A stretch of DNA of 43,518 nucleotides from CAYZXL01 sp964482435 (GTDB lineage: Bacteria; Auribacterota; JABMQX01), in NCBI GenBank assembly GCA_964482435.1, contig CAYZXL010000039.1:1-43518 (forward strand), in the 5' to 3' direction. This document shows positions 16,479 to 26,200 of this stretch, piece by piece. The position numbers were made by a program, and so were the translations under genes. Below the pieces are notes generated by a model. The model saw only the letters and a program-made list of their open reading frames with translations, searched no databases and was not told the origin of the DNA. The stretch's first letter is position 1; each line of letters begins with the position of its first letter.

Positions 16479-19229
16479 CTACTGACCTATTTCCTTCGCG
16501 GCGCTCGGTCGAGGTGTTTCGATGGCGAACGCCAGCAGCTCCTCGAAGAGGAGGAGTTGTATGTCCAGAATCTCGTCGTGAGTGACCTGCGGATATTTCG
16601 CGTCCTTTAATCCGTGCGGGCATTCGAAAACCATTGACACGCCCCCGCACACGTGATGTAGAGCGCTCGTCAGGTTGAACGAAGGGGGCGGGTATGTTTC
16701 TCCGTCTTCAGATGGTGCCGGAGCGTCTCCCGCCGGCAACCGCTCCTGCCGGTATCGTTCCATCAACCTTTTCGCGAATCTGGCCTCGATTTCCTTGCAG
16801 AAGCGGGGGACATAGCTGGTGCGGATGATTTGCGGCGCGGCACCGTGCGAATGGAGATTCAGGATGAAGTCGGGCGCTTCCTCTGTGGCAACACGAAGCA
16901 GCGCTTTGGTCTCCTCCGCCATCGGAGCAAAGAACTCGTCGTGCATGAGGTTGATTCCGTCGTCGTTAAAATAGGCGCCGAGCAATCCCACGTCGTCTTT
17001 CATTGGGTGGCGCTGTTTCACGCCCGGCCAATGGTACGGAGTCCCATCCTTTCGCGTGCCCTGTCCGGCAATCGCCATCTCGTCCTCCGGGATCCTGACG
17101 AAGCTGTCATAGGGGCATCTCGCTCGACCATCCGGGTTCGCGAGCGGCACAATGAGCACCCGGCAGCGGTCAATGTTCGTCCGCAGTTTTGGCCACTCCT
17201 TTCCTCGCCAGTCCTTTCCCGTCTCCGCCACCTGTAGCAGGTTCACAAGGCCAACCATCCCTTCCACTTCGTGCCCGTGCGGCGGGCCGACGATCAACAC
17301 CACCGGCGGCGTTCCGGCCGGCTTGCGCGCGTAGAAACTCGGGTCACCAGCTCCCGCGGCGGAATTGTAGTTCGCCTGACGTTGAAGCTCGGTGCGCCGC
17401 CCGTAGCTCACCACGTATATTGGCCGGCCTCCGGGCGAGCGCGCGATGACCTCAACTTTCCCTCGTTTGACGTCTGCAACTGCTGCGTCAATCTCGTCAA
17501 CTCTACTCTTCCAGAACGGAGGCGTTCCCGACGGGGAGGTTTCTTGCCTGGAGCGCAAAGCGCCCGCTGTGTCCGTCGAGCCAGTGAACCCGGGCCCGCC
17601 CGCTGCCACGTATCCATAGCTGGCCCCCGACTCGTCGGGGCCGACCCAGAACGCATACAGTCTCCCCTTCGTAAAATAAAATCGGAAGCGAACCGGTTTG
17701 CCCCGGACTGCCGCAAGGTCTTTCGCGCCCTTCCAGTTGACCGGCTGGAGCGTCCTGTCGGACCTGATGGGAACGCAATTCTCGCGCGAAAATGGCGCGA
17801 TGACATTTGCTTTCTCGTCGAGCACCTCCGCCCGCAACTCACCGCCCGCTGCATCCACGTTCACGAAAAGGTACTTCCCGCTGAACCGCACGGGACGAGT
17901 CGTAAGGGTGCCCTCCTGTTCTCCGGCGTCCATAGAAGTGAACCCGTCCCGGCGAAGAGTTGCCACCCCTGTGCCGGAAACCCCCGAGTCGGGCGACCCG
18001 CGAACACCCGCCCTTCCGCTGACGTAGAAGTACAATTTGTCGCCGACGATAAGGCAGCATCCGCCCGCCGACTGGACATTGCACCAGTTCCAATCGCCGT
18101 ATCGCTCGGAGACAGCGATGAACGCTTCCCGGCACGGACGATCCCAATGGAAACCGTCGCGGCTAAATCCGACAAGCACCTCGTTCGGCTTGGCTCGGTC
18201 CTTCGGCTGACCCCGCCAGATAGTAAATAAGCCAAGCAGAACGCTCTCGTATGCGACGGCGTCGAGATTGTAGAGTTGGGGTTGAACGTCCAGGTCCGGT
18301 CTGCGATGGTCGAGGCGGTCTGCGCCAACCCAGAGGACTGGCTCACCGGCCTTCCAGCGTGCTCCCTCAAGCACGTCCGGGTGTTCCCAATAGCGGCGGA
18401 TACGTCCAAGCCCGGGTGCACCACCTCGAATGCTGTACACCCACACCTTTCGGAAAGGATTGTAGAAGACGGTTGTTCGGTCGCCGCACGGGCCGCTGCG
18501 CGAAACCGCATCTCCCCAGTGAATGCCATCGGGCGAGAAGTACAGCGACAGGGCCCATCCGCCGTCGCTGTGAGAGCGAAACATTTTGAAGCGCCGCTGC
18601 GGCTCCTTTTCCTCCAGGTCCAGCCATACGGTTACCGAATCTCTCCCTCCCGGATGAACGATGTTTGTGCCCGGGCGGATGTCGAGCAAAGGCTTCTCCC
18701 AGTGGATTCCGTCAGCGGAGGTAGCGTAGCAAGTCGAGCGGGTGTAGCCGCCCATGTACCACATCTTGAACAGATGGTCCTGCGGGTCGTACCAGACCCC
18801 GTCGCTGAACACCATCGCCGTCGGCGACCCGCCTTCTTGCTCCCAGGGCTGGTCGGGTTTCAGAACAGGGGTGCCTGGATAATATTCCGCCGCGTGGAAC
18901 GTCCGGGTCAGAGTCGTCTCCTGGATGAGAAAATCGTCCACAAAGAGCTGCCGCCCCACATCAATGGGGATGACCGCCGGAGGCGAAATCAAATACGAGG
19001 GCTTGCTCGGCGGGTCCAGCGTGAGTGACTCCACTCGCGGAGGCCACGAGGAGGGCAGGTTAATCCCGTTGTAAAGACTTCCCCCGGCTCCTGAGCGCCC
19101 GGCAACGTCTTCGGCAAGCGCGGTCATAACGGGAACCATCGCGGCGATGAATGCGCCGAGAAGACACACCCACTGACTTAGACCGGGCAGAGTGTAACTC
19201 GTAGTCGAGAGACGGCAACTCTTTTCCAT
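16479..19229 (-). CDS. Secreted fusion: glycosidase-like beta-propeller plus M14 zinc carboxypeptidase
   Basis: 916-residue exported protein with a signal peptide at about 1-40. Residues about 88-440 look like a five-bladed GH32/GH43-type propeller (FVDDF at 96-100; repeated SADGIHW/SPDGIHW/SRDGFHW blade motifs). A beta-sandwich follows (about 440-550). Residues about 575-905 are an M14 metallopeptidase: zinc ligands H651 and E654 (PPHGHE), NPDGR at 698-702, H793 in LHSH, and E869 in VFE as the catalytic Glu. The chosen ATG at 19229 has AGGAG upstream; an in-frame start 13 codons earlier does not. The pairing suggests action on glycopeptide or peptidoglycan-like material, which is inference. 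Confidence 0.8.
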   Translation of the reverse strand: MEKSCRLSTTSYTLPGLSQWVCLLGAFIAAMVPVMTALAEDVAGRSGAGGSLYNGINLPSSWPPRVESLTLDPPSKPSYLISPPAVIPIDVGRQLFVDDFLIQETTLTRTFHAAEYYPGTPVLKPDQPWEQEGGSPTAMVFSDGVWYDPQDHLFKMWYMGGYTRSTCYATSADGIHWEKPLLDIRPGTNIVHPGGRDSVTVWLDLEEKEPQRRFKMFRSHSDGGWALSLYFSPDGIHWGDAVSRSGPCGDRTTVFYNPFRKVWVYSIRGGAPGLGRIRRYWEHPDVLEGARWKAGEPVLWVGADRLDHRRPDLDVQPQLYNLDAVAYESVLLGLFTIWRGQPKDRAKPNEVLVGFSRDGFHWDRPCREAFIAVSERYGDWNWCNVQSAGGCCLIVGDKLYFYVSGRAGVRGSPDSGVSGTGVATLRRDGFTSMDAGEQEGTLTTRPVRFSGKYLFVNVDAAGGELRAEVLDEKANVIAPFSRENCVPIRSDRTLQPVNWKGAKDLAAVRGKPVRFRFYFTKGRLYAFWVGPDESGASYGYVAAGGPGFTGSTDTAGALRSRQETSPSGTPPFWKSRVDEIDAAVADVKRGKVEVIARSPGGRPIYVVSYGRRTELQRQANYNSAAGAGDPSFYARKPAGTPPVVLIVGPPHGHEVEGMVGLVNLLQVAETGKDWRGKEWPKLRTNIDRCRVLIVPLANPDGRARCPYDSFVRIPEDEMAIAGQGTRKDGTPYHWPGVKQRHPMKDDVGLLGAYFNDDGINLMHDEFFAPMAEETKALLRVATEEAPDFILNLHSHGAAPQIIRTSYVPRFCKEIEARFAKRLMERYRQERLPAGDAPAPSEDGETYPPPSFNLTSALHHVCGGVSMVFECPHGLKDAKYPQVTHDEILDIQLLLFEELLAFAIETPRPSAAKEIGQ

Positions 19230-19529
19230 GGCTTTGTGCTCCTGTATTGGTCGTGCGGCAGCGCACAACAGAAAAAGCTGCGCCCAGGTTCACTCCTCGT
19301 CGCTGAGGTTGAACACTACGCTTTCATCGGGAAAGGGTCAAGCCGTTCGGAAGGAGGCTCCGTTCGCGCACGGATGCGCTTCCTTCATTGGCTTGCCGAC
19401 CGATCACACCCTTCGTGCATCCCCCGACTGACGTCTGCAGACACGAAATTTCTCTCTGCGCCGTCGGCGGCTTGCGGTTATGATTATGTGTGGCCTGATA
19501 CGGCACTTGCAGACCGTGGAGGCTTGTTC

Positions 19530-19538
19530 TGCTACAAT
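19530..19538 (+). promoter_or_regulatory. Extended -10 promoter candidate for the tRNA nucleotidyltransferase
   Basis: TGC followed by TACAAT (19533-19538) forms an extended -10. TTGCAG at 19507-19512 lies 20 bases upstream, the same arrangement as at 319-350. Transcription would start near 19545, giving a very short leader before 19558. The rest of the 19230-19557 gap holds nothing I can support. Confidence 0.35.
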
Positions 19539-19557
19539 TTTTCGAGAAGGGTGGCAA

Positions 19558-20895
19558 ATGAGCGCGTCGAGAGAAAGAGCGGTTGAAATTGTGCGAAGGC
19601 TCAGGGAAGCCGGGCACGAGGCTCTGTTCGCGGGCGGCTGCGTCCGGGACATGCTCATGGGGAATGAGCCAGCGGATTATGACGTGGCGACGAGTGCGAC
19701 TCCCGAGGAGGTAATGAAGCTATTCCGTCGGACGGTTCCTGTTGGGGCGCAGTTCGGGGTGGTTCTGGTTATCGTGGGCGAAAAGGAGTACGAGGTGGCG
19801 ACTTTTCGGTCTGATGAAGGCTACGAGGACGGTCGCCGTCCCGTCGGCGTTCGTTACACAAGCGCGAAAGAGGACGCTCTCCGACGAGATTTCACAATCA
19901 ACGCCCTTTTCTACGACCCGATCAAGGACGAGGTGATTGACTATGTGAACGGGCGCCGCGACATCGAGAGAAAAATCATCCGGACGGTTGGCGACCCAAT
20001 CGAGAGGTTCGGGGAAGACAAGCTGAGGATGATTCGCGCGGTGAGGTTTGCCACGAGGTTCGATTTCGAAATCGAGCCAGCGACCCTCGAAGCAATAAAA
20101 AAATACTCTACGAACATCACCCAGGTCAGCTGGGAGAGAATCGGCGATGAAATGGAGAGAATCCTGACCGGTGCGAATCGCGGGCGCGCGCTTCAACTCC
20201 TCGCCGACACGTCTTTGCTTAAAGAAATCCTTCCCGAGGTTCACAGGATGATCGGCGTTCCCCAGCCGGAGATGCACCATCCGGAAGGAGACGTTTTCGA
20301 GCACACGAAGCTGTGTCTCGACAATCTTCGCGGCGCGGCCGGCGGGCAGCCCGGCAGCGTTCTCGCCTTTGCTGCACTTCTCCACGATGTCGGGAAACCG
20401 CTCACCCTGGAGGTCGCAGACAGAATTCGATTCAACAGTCACGAGGTCGTTGGCGAGAAGATTGCCGAGAAAGTCTGCCGCCGCTTGAGGCTTTCCGCGG
20501 AGAAGTGCAAGAAGATAGCCGACATCGTCGTCAACCACATGCGGTTCATCCACGCCACGGAAATGCGCGTGAGCAAGCTCAAGAAGATGTTGCAGCGGGA
20601 AACCTTCCTCGACGAGCTTGAGATGCACCGCGCCGACTGCCTCGCCAGCCACGGAAGCCTTGAGATTTACGATTTCCTCAAGGAGAAATTTGAGTCGCTT
20701 CCCGAAGAGGAAATCAAGCCACCCCCACTCATCAGAGGAGACGACCTCATCGCCCTCGGCCTATCGCCCGGTCCTTTGTTCGGGGAAATCTTGCGAGCCG
20801 TCGAGGAGATGCAGCTCGAGGGGAAGCTGAAATCGAAGGACGAGGCAATACGGTGGGCGACCGAGAACTACGTGAAAAAGGGCGAGGGCCCCTGA
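19558..20895 (+). CDS. CCA-adding tRNA nucleotidyltransferase / poly(A) polymerase family with HD domain
   Basis: 445-residue class II nucleotidyltransferase. The active-site motifs are LFAGGCVRD (about 22-30), DYDVAT with the catalytic aspartates, RRDFTINAL and ERIGDEMERIL. A C-terminal HD phosphohydrolase domain carries LLHDVGKP. The enzyme would add or repair the 3' CCA of tRNA. The tRNA-Leu gene in this window lacks an encoded CCA, consistent with a need for it. The family also includes poly(A) polymerases and separate A- or CC-adding enzymes, which sequence alone does not separate. The start at 19558 has GAGAAGGG upstream. It is flanked by minus-strand genes on both sides and appears monocistronic. 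Confidence 0.9.
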   Translation: MSASRERAVEIVRRLREAGHEALFAGGCVRDMLMGNEPADYDVATSATPEEVMKLFRRTVPVGAQFGVVLVIVGEKEYEVATFRSDEGYEDGRRPVGVRYTSAKEDALRRDFTINALFYDPIKDEVIDYVNGRRDIERKIIRTVGDPIERFGEDKLRMIRAVRFATRFDFEIEPATLEAIKKYSTNITQVSWERIGDEMERILTGANRGRALQLLADTSLLKEILPEVHRMIGVPQPEMHHPEGDVFEHTKLCLDNLRGAAGGQPGSVLAFAALLHDVGKPLTLEVADRIRFNSHEVVGEKIAEKVCRRLRLSAEKCKKIADIVVNHMRFIHATEMRVSKLKKMLQRETFLDELEMHRADCLASHGSLEIYDFLKEKFESLPEEEIKPPPLIRGDDLIALGLSPGPLFGEILRAVEEMQLEGKLKSKDEAIRWATENYVKKGEGP

Positions 20896-20990
20896 CACTG
20901 CTTTTGCCGGAGCGCCTCGCCCTATAAACGCCGATTGCCGCTCTACAAAGGGAATCGGAGTGGCCGCTGCGCAAGTTCCTGACCGCGCCG

Positions 20991-22148
20991 TCAGTACAGC
21001 CTGAGAACGTCTCCTCGCTTGAAGCCCTTCCCTTCTACAGTCTGCGCGATAGAGTACCTGTCTTTGACCTCCACGACGGATATTTCCCCGGCTCTTGTCT
21101 CCTCCGCGCCGAGAATCTCACCGGTTTCCGGGTCGGTCAACTCTTCCCCTTTGCTATACACGACAAACCTCTGTCCGGGGACGATTCCATCGCGCTGTCC
21201 GCAGTTTATTGTGATTTTATCGCCCTGAACAAGGACGATGCTCCCCTTCCAGGGGACCCTTTCCATACCCATGGCGATTTTGATAACAGCATCATTGATC
21301 GCCTCCTGCGTCGCCTTTCCGAGAGGCGTCTTCTGGAAATGCTCTCCGCCTATCGCCAGGCTCTTGTTGGTGTACTCGGCCTCAATCCCCGTGTAGGAAG
21401 CATTTCGTTCGACCCTGTCCGAGAAAAGGACCTGCCCGGTCGTCGTGTCGAACATCCGCAGGTTTATGGCGACGTGAGCAGCTCCGGTTGTGAACCCGAT
21501 CGCGACGTGCTTGTACTCGAACCCAATGCCAGTCCTCTGCTTTTCAAACGAGAACTCCGTCACCGCCCCCGCAACCCCTATCTGTGCCGGCATTAGCTTT
21601 CCGATTTTGGCTGCCTCGGCCTTGGCCGCTCTCCCGGAGGCAGCCAGGTCCTGTTCCGCGAGAATCTTCTTAATCTTGGGTCTCTCGACGACGATGAAGC
21701 GATTCGTCTGCACGAGCGCCGTGGTGAGCATGTCCGCCATTCCTTCGCCGAGGCTCCACTCGCCCGCGAACCCCGAGTTGTTCTCAAAGTCCATGACCGC
21801 AACGGACTTCTTCGGCCCTTTCAGCGGCGGCAGCCCCTCAATAATTGTCGCAACGGGCGGCCCCTGAACCGGTACGCCGACGATGACTCCCTCCTCGCTC
21901 TCCGTAGCCGGGGCGGGCTTGACCTCCTCCTTGGCCGGCGGTGCAACTACGACTCCCTCCTCGGCCTTCTTTTCTGGGGCCGGAGCTGGCGTCGGCTCTT
22001 CGGGCGCCGCTGGCGCAACTTCCGGCTTGTCCGGCGCACCGGAAACGGGCTCTTCGCCCATGGCATTCCCCAGGCAAACCAGCGCCAGGGCAAAAATCGT
22101 CGTCAGCAGCGATAGTCTCAGTAAGCTTCTCAGATTCTTCCTTTTCAT
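20991..22148 (-). CDS. CsgG-family outer-membrane or periplasmic protein with FlgT-like C-terminus
   Basis: 385-residue exported protein; the signal peptide (about 1-33) ends at LGNAMGEE. A Pro/Ala/Glu-rich low-complexity linker (about 35-105) contains two similar GVVVAPP/GVIVGVP segments. The CsgG-type domain follows from about 112: KSVAVMDFENNSG, LGEGMADMLTTAL, FIVVERPKIKKILAEQDLA. CsgG proteins form curli secretion pores or act as generic surface assembly factors. The C-terminal 80 residues (GDKITINCGQRDGIVPGQRF, DPETGEILG) look like the FlgT C-terminal domain. There is no lipobox cysteine. The ATG at 22148 has AAGGAGGA upstream. It lies downstream of the coiled-coil lipoprotein on the same strand, with 278 nt between them. 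Confidence 0.8.
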   Translation of the reverse strand: MKRKNLRSLLRLSLLTTIFALALVCLGNAMGEEPVSGAPDKPEVAPAAPEEPTPAPAPEKKAEEGVVVAPPAKEEVKPAPATESEEGVIVGVPVQGPPVATIIEGLPPLKGPKKSVAVMDFENNSGFAGEWSLGEGMADMLTTALVQTNRFIVVERPKIKKILAEQDLAASGRAAKAEAAKIGKLMPAQIGVAGAVTEFSFEKQRTGIGFEYKHVAIGFTTGAAHVAINLRMFDTTTGQVLFSDRVERNASYTGIEAEYTNKSLAIGGEHFQKTPLGKATQEAINDAVIKIAMGMERVPWKGSIVLVQGDKITINCGQRDGIVPGQRFVVYSKGEELTDPETGEILGAEETRAGEISVVEVKDRYSIAQTVEGKGFKRGDVLRLY

Positions 22149-22275
22149 GTCGTCACATCCTCCTTCGTGCGCACGCACGCCCTTGCTTCCCGGTGCGGAC
22201 TTCGTCCGGCCGCCAATGTCGCAGGGACAGAACTTCACGTTGTAACTGAGCATCTGTTTTTCTCTTAAACCGTAT

Positions 22276-22297
22276 AGACGGAGCCCGTCTCCTTTTT
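22276..22297 (+). terminator. Hairpin with T-run in the gap between CsgG and lipoprotein genes
   Basis: AGACGG-AGC-CCGTCT followed by CC and TTTTT on the plus strand. It faces against the flanking minus-strand genes, so it would stop antisense transcription, not theirs. This is the only structure I see in 22149-22426. Confidence 0.3.
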
Positions 22298-22426
22298 GTT
22301 CTAAGAGCGCCAACAAATTCGCCGCTCTTCGTTACGCCAGTCGCCACCTGGGTGTTACGCCGAGCGCCATGCTCTCCCGGAACTCATACCAGCACAGCCA
22401 TTCATGACAGGCTTCCGACAGAACGA

Positions 22427-22858
22427 TCATACTCCGGGGCCGGCGGGCGGCGTGGTCACTCCCGGCGCTGGCGCCGGAGCGGGCGCGGCCTTCAGCTCCT
22501 CAATCTGCTCATTCAGTTTCCCGATTTCCGCATTGAGAGTCTTGATCTGATCTTCTTTCTTCAGGACTTCAGCCTGAAGCGAGGCAATGTTCGCTTCCGC
22601 AGCGGCGCCCTTCTCCTGTGCCTCCTTCAAGTGAGCGTTCAGCGTCGCAACCTGAGCAACAAGACCGTCTCTCTCCTTGACGAGTCCGGCGATCTTCCCG
22701 TTTAGCTCATCGTTCTGCGCCGACAGCTTATCCTTGTCGAGGACGAGAGCCTCTTTCTCATCGAGGAGGCCCTTGTACGTCTTGTCTGAAACACATCCGC
22801 AAAGCACAAGACACAGAATTGCCAGAGTCGCTCCCACGAGCACAACGTTACGTTTCAT
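22427..22858 (-). CDS. Small coiled-coil lipoprotein
   Basis: 143-residue predicted lipoprotein. Signal peptide with lipobox LCGC; the lipidated cysteine is C22. Residues about 30-125 are a continuous heptad-like coiled coil rich in Lys, Glu, Leu and Asn. The tail is Pro/Ala-rich (APAPAPAPG). Such proteins often tether or brace the outer membrane to peptidoglycan, but no binding motif identifies a partner here. Start at 22858 with AGGAGGA upstream; an in-frame longer start at 22975 lacks a signal-peptide arrangement. A strong promoter sits about 170 nt upstream. Confidence 0.7.
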   Translation of the reverse strand: MKRNVVLVGATLAILCLVLCGCVSDKTYKGLLDEKEALVLDKDKLSAQNDELNGKIAGLVKERDGLVAQVATLNAHLKEAQEKGAAAEANIASLQAEVLKKEDQIKTLNAEIGKLNEQIEELKAAPAPAPAPGVTTPPAGPGV

Positions 22859-23032
22859 TGTCCTTCCTCCTGTTCTGCCACGTTGGTGAGTGCCATCCGC
22901 AACATCGGGATTTGCCGGAATTGGAATTCGCGTCGCGCGGGCGTAATCCGTGGGGCTTACCCCTCGACCGCCCATGCGGCAGACTCACTCCAACGAGGCA
23001 ATCCACCTCCTTGCCCCCCTTCGACTTTCACT

Positions 23033-23061
23033 ATAATATTCTTCTCTGCCGCCTGAGTCAA
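23033..23061 (-). promoter_or_regulatory. Strong sigma70 promoter for the lipoprotein (and CsgG) unit
   Basis: Minus strand: TTGACT (23061-23056), a 17-base spacer and TATTAT (23038-23033). Spacing is ideal and both boxes are near consensus. It gives a leader of about 165 nt before the start at 22858. The same 22859-23265 gap separates the divergent mannosidase gene, for which I see no clear promoter. Confidence 0.65.
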
Positions 23062-23265
23062 CCCCGAAGCGCCAGGAGCAGTAACCTACCCAGAGGTGCG
23101 AAAAATCCTTTGTTCCTCAGAGCCGGTCAAGCCCCCACCACATTATCGCTGTACAGGTCAGAAATCATCGGGTAAGCTGGAGGCAATCGTGGGACTTCTC
23201 TGGCATTTCCGGACCGTCGGGCTAATCAACCAGGCAGACAACCCGAAGAGAAAGGGGTATCAGCC

Positions 23266-26200
23266 ATGAAAAGGCCAAGGAGCTTTCTGGCAGCCGTCGC
23301 ATCTCTCACTTTGACAATCAGTTCATTTGGGACTTTCCTCCTCGGGTGGTCCGAGGAGAGCGCACCCGCCAAGCTCGATCCACGCGGAATTCCCACCGAG
23401 TGGCTCGTCTGCGGGCCCTTCCCGAACCCGCAGTGCGAAGGATTCACGAAGGACTACCTCGTCTCTGCGGGTGGTGAAGCGGCGATTTTGCCGAAGGAAG
23501 GAATGGAGCACGAAAGCTCGGTTGCGGAAGGCGGAAAGGCGGAGTGGAAGATGTGGAAGCCCGCCGACAACGGGACGGTAGATTTCGTCGGGGCTCTTTC
23601 CGGCAAGAACGAAGTTGTCGGCTACGCATTCTGCTACATACCGAGCGAAAGCGACGTTGCAGCTTCCATCGAGCTTGGCAGCGACGATGGCGTGAGGCTC
23701 TGGATAAACGACAAGCTCGTCCATGATAACCACGAGCATCGCGGCCTCAATCCGGGCGAGGGTAAGGTCATCGTTCGCTTGAAGAAGGGACTCAATCGCT
23801 GCCTGGTGAAAGTTGACCAGAGCACCGGCGGCTGGGGATTCCATTTGCGGGTCGGAGAGAAGGTCAAGGAAGGAGAAATCAAGTGCGAGATTGAGCCCGG
23901 CCGATTTCTGGTTCACGGCAAGGAAGGCACACTGATGCAGAAAGCTACGCTCCGCATCCTGAACACCGGAGACGAGACCAGGGCGAAGGCGGAGGTTTCC
24001 TTCGACGGGAAGACCTTCGGGGCGGATTTGGGGACAATACCCTTCGGCTGGAGCGTTCACCAGCTCGAGTTGCCAAACGTCGAAAAGCCGACCGCAGCGA
24101 TTTTGTCATTGAGGACGGACAGAGGCAACCTCGAGACGCAAACAACCATCACGCCTGCGAGGAAGTGGGAGATATACGTTACTCAGAATACCCACACCGA
24201 TATCGGTTACACTCACCTCCAGACCGAAATCTTCAAGCGACACGGCGACTACATTCGCCAGGTCCTCGATTTCTGCGCCAAAACCGACGATTATCCTGAA
24301 GGAACGAAATTCAAATGGGACTGCGAGACGTCGCTCACAGTGCAGAGGTTTCTCGAGTCCTCGACGCCCGAGCAGATTGAGGAATTCGTCAGACGAGTCA
24401 AGGAAGGAAGGATAGAAGTCGCCGCTTTCTATCTCAATGGCACAGACCTCGAATGCGCCGAGGAGCTTGTCCGGAAGGTTTACTTCGCCGAGCAGGTCGC
24501 GGATAAATATGGCTTCAAAATCGTTACCGCCATGAACGACGACATCAATGGATTGAGCTGGGCGATTCCCACGGTCATGGCGCGCTGCGGAGTGAAATAT
24601 CTGAGCATGGGTGTGAACTACACCCGAAGCATTTCGGTTCTCGACAGACCAAACGCCTTTTACTGGGAAGCCCCCGACGGAAGCAAAGTCCTCGTCTGGA
24701 ACGGCGAGCATTACATGCAGGGGAACTCCCTTGGCCTCCACGACAGGCTCAAGCTCGTCGAGGAAAACCTCCCCCGGTATCTCGCTGAGCTTGAGAAGAA
24801 GGGCTATCCGTACAGCATCCTCTCGGTCAAGATGTCGGGCTTCGTGACCGACAACTCGCCGCCGAACATGAAGCCCTGCGACATCGTCCGCGAATGGAAT
24901 AGCAAGTATGCTTATCCGAAGCTGATTCTGGCGACTTCCCGCGAGTGGTTTGAGCGGCTCGAGCGAACGGTAGCGCAGGCGTCCTCGCCTGCTCACATCC
25001 CCCCAACCTACAAGCTCGCCTGGCCCGATTGGTGGGCGGACGGACATGCGTCGTCTGCCTATGAGACGATTCTGACCCGCGAGACACACGAGAACTTCTT
25101 CGCCGCGGAAAGGTTCTCCGCCATCGCAAAGATTCTCGATCCCTCGTTCGATTATCCCGCCGAGCAGTTCCAAAAAACGCTCGAGAAAACAATGCTCTAC
25201 GACGAGCACACGTGGGGCGCCGCCCAGAGCATCAGCCAGCCCGATTCGGAAACGACCAAAGGGCAATGGAAGATCAAAGCTTCTTTTGCGACGGAGCCGT
25301 ATGCCGAGGCGAATACTCTGTTGTCCGACGCCCTGACGTCTATCGGAGAATTCCCGGAGATTATAGGACCGGACTTCAATTTCGGGGTGGTGAACCCCCT
25401 TCCCTGGCAGAGGGGTGGTTTCTTGTTATGGCCCCCGTTCACCACGGCGGAAATGCGGATATTCAGGGAGCGAAGAGTGTGCGTGCGTGACGCGGCTACA
25501 GGGCGCGATGTCCCGTACCAGCAGGCCGATTGTCTTCTGCCGTTCCTCACCCCCGGCTGGTTGGATCGCACGGAACCCAGGGGGCTTTCTTCCATCCTTC
25601 AGTTCTTGCCGAGTAGCTACCCGCACGGAGATGTTGCTCCTGTTTTCTTGCTGTCGGACGTTCCACCTATCGGTTACAAGGCTTTGACATTCGCGGATGA
25701 GGCGCCGTCCTTCGCCGCTCGCAAAAGCGTCACCTTCTCCGATAACAGAATCAGCAACCGGTTCTTCGAGGTGACGCTCGATCCGATCACCGGCGGAATC
25801 AAAAGCATTTTCGACAAGGAGTTGAAAAAGGAGCTTGTTGACCCGGAAAGCCCTTACAGGCTCAACCAATATATATATGAGACGCCGATTGGCGGAAGAG
25901 CTGTCGTGGATATCGGGAGGAGCGAACCAGCGAAGTTCGAGCGATTCAGTCCGACGAAGGCTGAGATTTATCCGGGCGCGAATGGCCCACTGTTAGGAAG
26001 CATCCTCGTCAGAACGTCCGCGAAGAACACTCCGGAGATTGTCCAGGAGGTCATCCTCTACGATTTTGAGAAGCGAATTGACATCCGCAACACCGTCAAC
26101 AAAACGGAGGTTCTCGACGCGGAAGGAGTCTATTACGCCTTCCCGTTTGCGGTTCGGCCTTTCACGGCAAAGACCGAGATTTCCCTGGCGGTGATGAAAC

